Below are positions 7,190 to 8,008 of a stretch of DNA of 8,008 nucleotides, piece after piece. The position numbers were made by a program, and so were the translations under genes. Numbering within the stretch: the first letter of the stretch is position 1; the number at the start of each line of letters is the position of its first letter. Below the pieces are notes generated by a model. It saw only the letters and a list, made by a program, of their open reading frames with translations. It made no database searches and was not told the DNA's origin. Origin of the DNA: Acidimicrobiia bacterium. GTDB lineage: Bacteria; Actinomycetota; Acidimicrobiia; Spongiisociales; ZC4RG35. Where the stretch lies: the NCBI GenBank assembly GCA_003230435.1, contig QIDW01000287.1, positions 1 to 8,008 of the forward strand, in the 5' to 3' direction.

Positions 7190-8008
7190 TTAAACGCGCA
7201 CACTCACCGGCAGGTGTTTTATCCCGGAGATGAAGTTTGAGCGAAGACGATCGGGCTCACCTACTTCGAAGTTTGCAACACGGTTCAGGAACTCCTCGAA
7301 GAACACTCTCACCTCGAGTCTGGCCAGTGCTGCACCCAGACAGACATGACGACCTGTGCCAAAAGCGATGTGTGGGTTCGGATCGCGTTTCAAGTCCAAG
7401 GTGAACGGATCATCAAGGAGGTCGGCGTCGTAGTTGGCTGACGTGTACCAAACGACAACCTTGTCTCCGGCCCTGATCGGAACACCTCTGATCTCGGTGT
7501 CCTCGGTTGCAGTGCGACGGAAGTGCATCGTCACACTCGAGGCTCTGAGAATCTCCTCCGTGGCCATCTCGGATCCAGCCTTCAAGTCCTCACGCCACTG
7601 AGCAAGTTGGTCTGGGTGGTTGTGCAGATAGATCAGGCCATGGCTGATGGTGTGCCGGGTCGTCTCATTGCCGGCAACCATCATCAGCGTGAAGAAGTTC
7701 TTGAATTCGAGATCGGTCAGAGGTTCGCCATCCGGCTCGGCAGTTAGCAGCGTGGTGATGATGTCGTCCTTCGGATCTTTGCGTCTCTCGAGGGCGATCT
7801 CCTCGGCGTAGCGGAAGATCTCGAGGGCTGCCGGGGACCTGAACGGAAGGAGTCGGTACTCGTCGCTGTCGACCTTGTCGATGATCACCGGCGTGTACTC
7901 GGGGTCGGCGTTGGAGATCATCTGATCGCCCCAGGTCACGAGCTTGCTGGAATCCTCCTCGGGTACTCCAACGAGACGGCAGAGCATCCGTATCGGCAAC
8001 TCTCTCGC
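7190..8008 (-). CDS. Cytochrome P450, CYP125/CYP124/CYP142-like, 5'-truncated by window edge
   Basis: C-terminal 272 residues of a soluble bacterial haem monooxygenase (full length ~400-420). The frame is open to the right edge; RELPIRMLCRLVGVP at the start of the visible part is the conserved mid-N-terminal segment, so the TTG at 7999 is not a start. Visible signatures: I-helix AGNETTR (about 7655-7675) for oxygen activation, ExxR as EILR (7544-7555), RRTATED and the haem loop FGTGRHVCLGAALARLE, with the thiolate Cys encoded at 7340-7342. AGNETTRHTISHG, SANYDAD, PNPH-AFG and the ending SGIKHLPV resemble the actinobacterial group that hydroxylates steroid side chains or methyl-branched lipids. 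That substrate class is inference. Electrons would come from a ferredoxin and reductase not in this window. It ends in TAA, 48 bp before the HNH pseudogene on the same strand. Confidence 0.94.
   Translation of the reverse strand, partial: ARELPIRMLCRLVGVPEEDSSKLVTWGDQMISNADPEYTPVIIDKVDSDEYRLLPFRSPAALEIFRYAEEIALERRKDPKDDIITTLLTAEPDGEPLTDLEFKNFFTLMMVAGNETTRHTISHGLIYLHNHPDQLAQWREDLKAGSEMATEEILRASSVTMHFRRTATEDTEIRGVPIRAGDKVVVWYTSANYDADLLDDPFTLDLKRDPNPHIAFGTGRHVCLGAALARLEVRVFFEEFLNRVANFEVGEPDRLRSNFISGIKHLPVSVRV

Noticed and set aside
7187..7197. 11-bp palindrome (GCGTT-A-AACGC) over the P450 stop codon
   Set aside because: A one-base loop cannot form a terminator hairpin and there is no following T-run; as an operator it is too short to support.

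Overview
The window is high in G+C, with G/C-rich third codon positions, and the genes are packed tightly on both strands. It carries a DUF222-HNH endonuclease gene, a family strongly amplified in Actinobacteria, and a P450 resembling the actinobacterial CYP125/CYP124/CYP142 group. Together these point to an actinobacterium; a finer placement, for example Acidimicrobiia, cannot be fixed from the sequence alone. No tRNA, rRNA, CRISPR array or insertion sequence is visible.

Layout, left to right. (1) The 3' two thirds of an aldehyde dehydrogenase gene (+), close to the HpaE / hydroxymuconic-semialdehyde dehydrogenase type, enters from the left edge. (2) It runs 23 bp into the end of a convergent three-gene operon on the - strand. 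Read in transcription order this is a glutamine synthetase-family ligase (4304-3033), an acetoacetate decarboxylase-superfamily protein (3033-2230) and a CPA1-type cation/proton antiporter (2226-961). The first two genes share one nucleotide (TGATG) and the second and third are 3 nt apart, so translational coupling is likely. (3) An 81-bp divergent intergenic region with an 18-bp inverted repeat separates this operon from (4) a complete group II PLP-dependent decarboxylase (4386-5765, +). (5) Convergent to that, 13 bp away, is a DUF222-HNH endonuclease gene (-). It is split by a frameshift that fits a 17-nt deletion, so it is called a pseudogene. (6) The 3' part of a cytochrome P450 gene (-) leaves through the right edge.

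How the genes may work together (inference). A group II decarboxylase makes an amine from an amino acid. GS-family enzymes outside nitrogen assimilation commonly gamma-glutamylate amines for breakdown or detoxification. ADC-superfamily proteins act on oxo-acids, and HpaE-like dehydrogenases oxidise semialdehydes in aromatic catabolism. The divergent decarboxylase / GS / ADC / antiporter arrangement could therefore be an amine or amino-acid module with its own ion or pH homeostasis transporter. No substrate can be read from the sequence. This module is the least ordinary part of the window; the rest is typical actinobacterial accessory-metabolism DNA.
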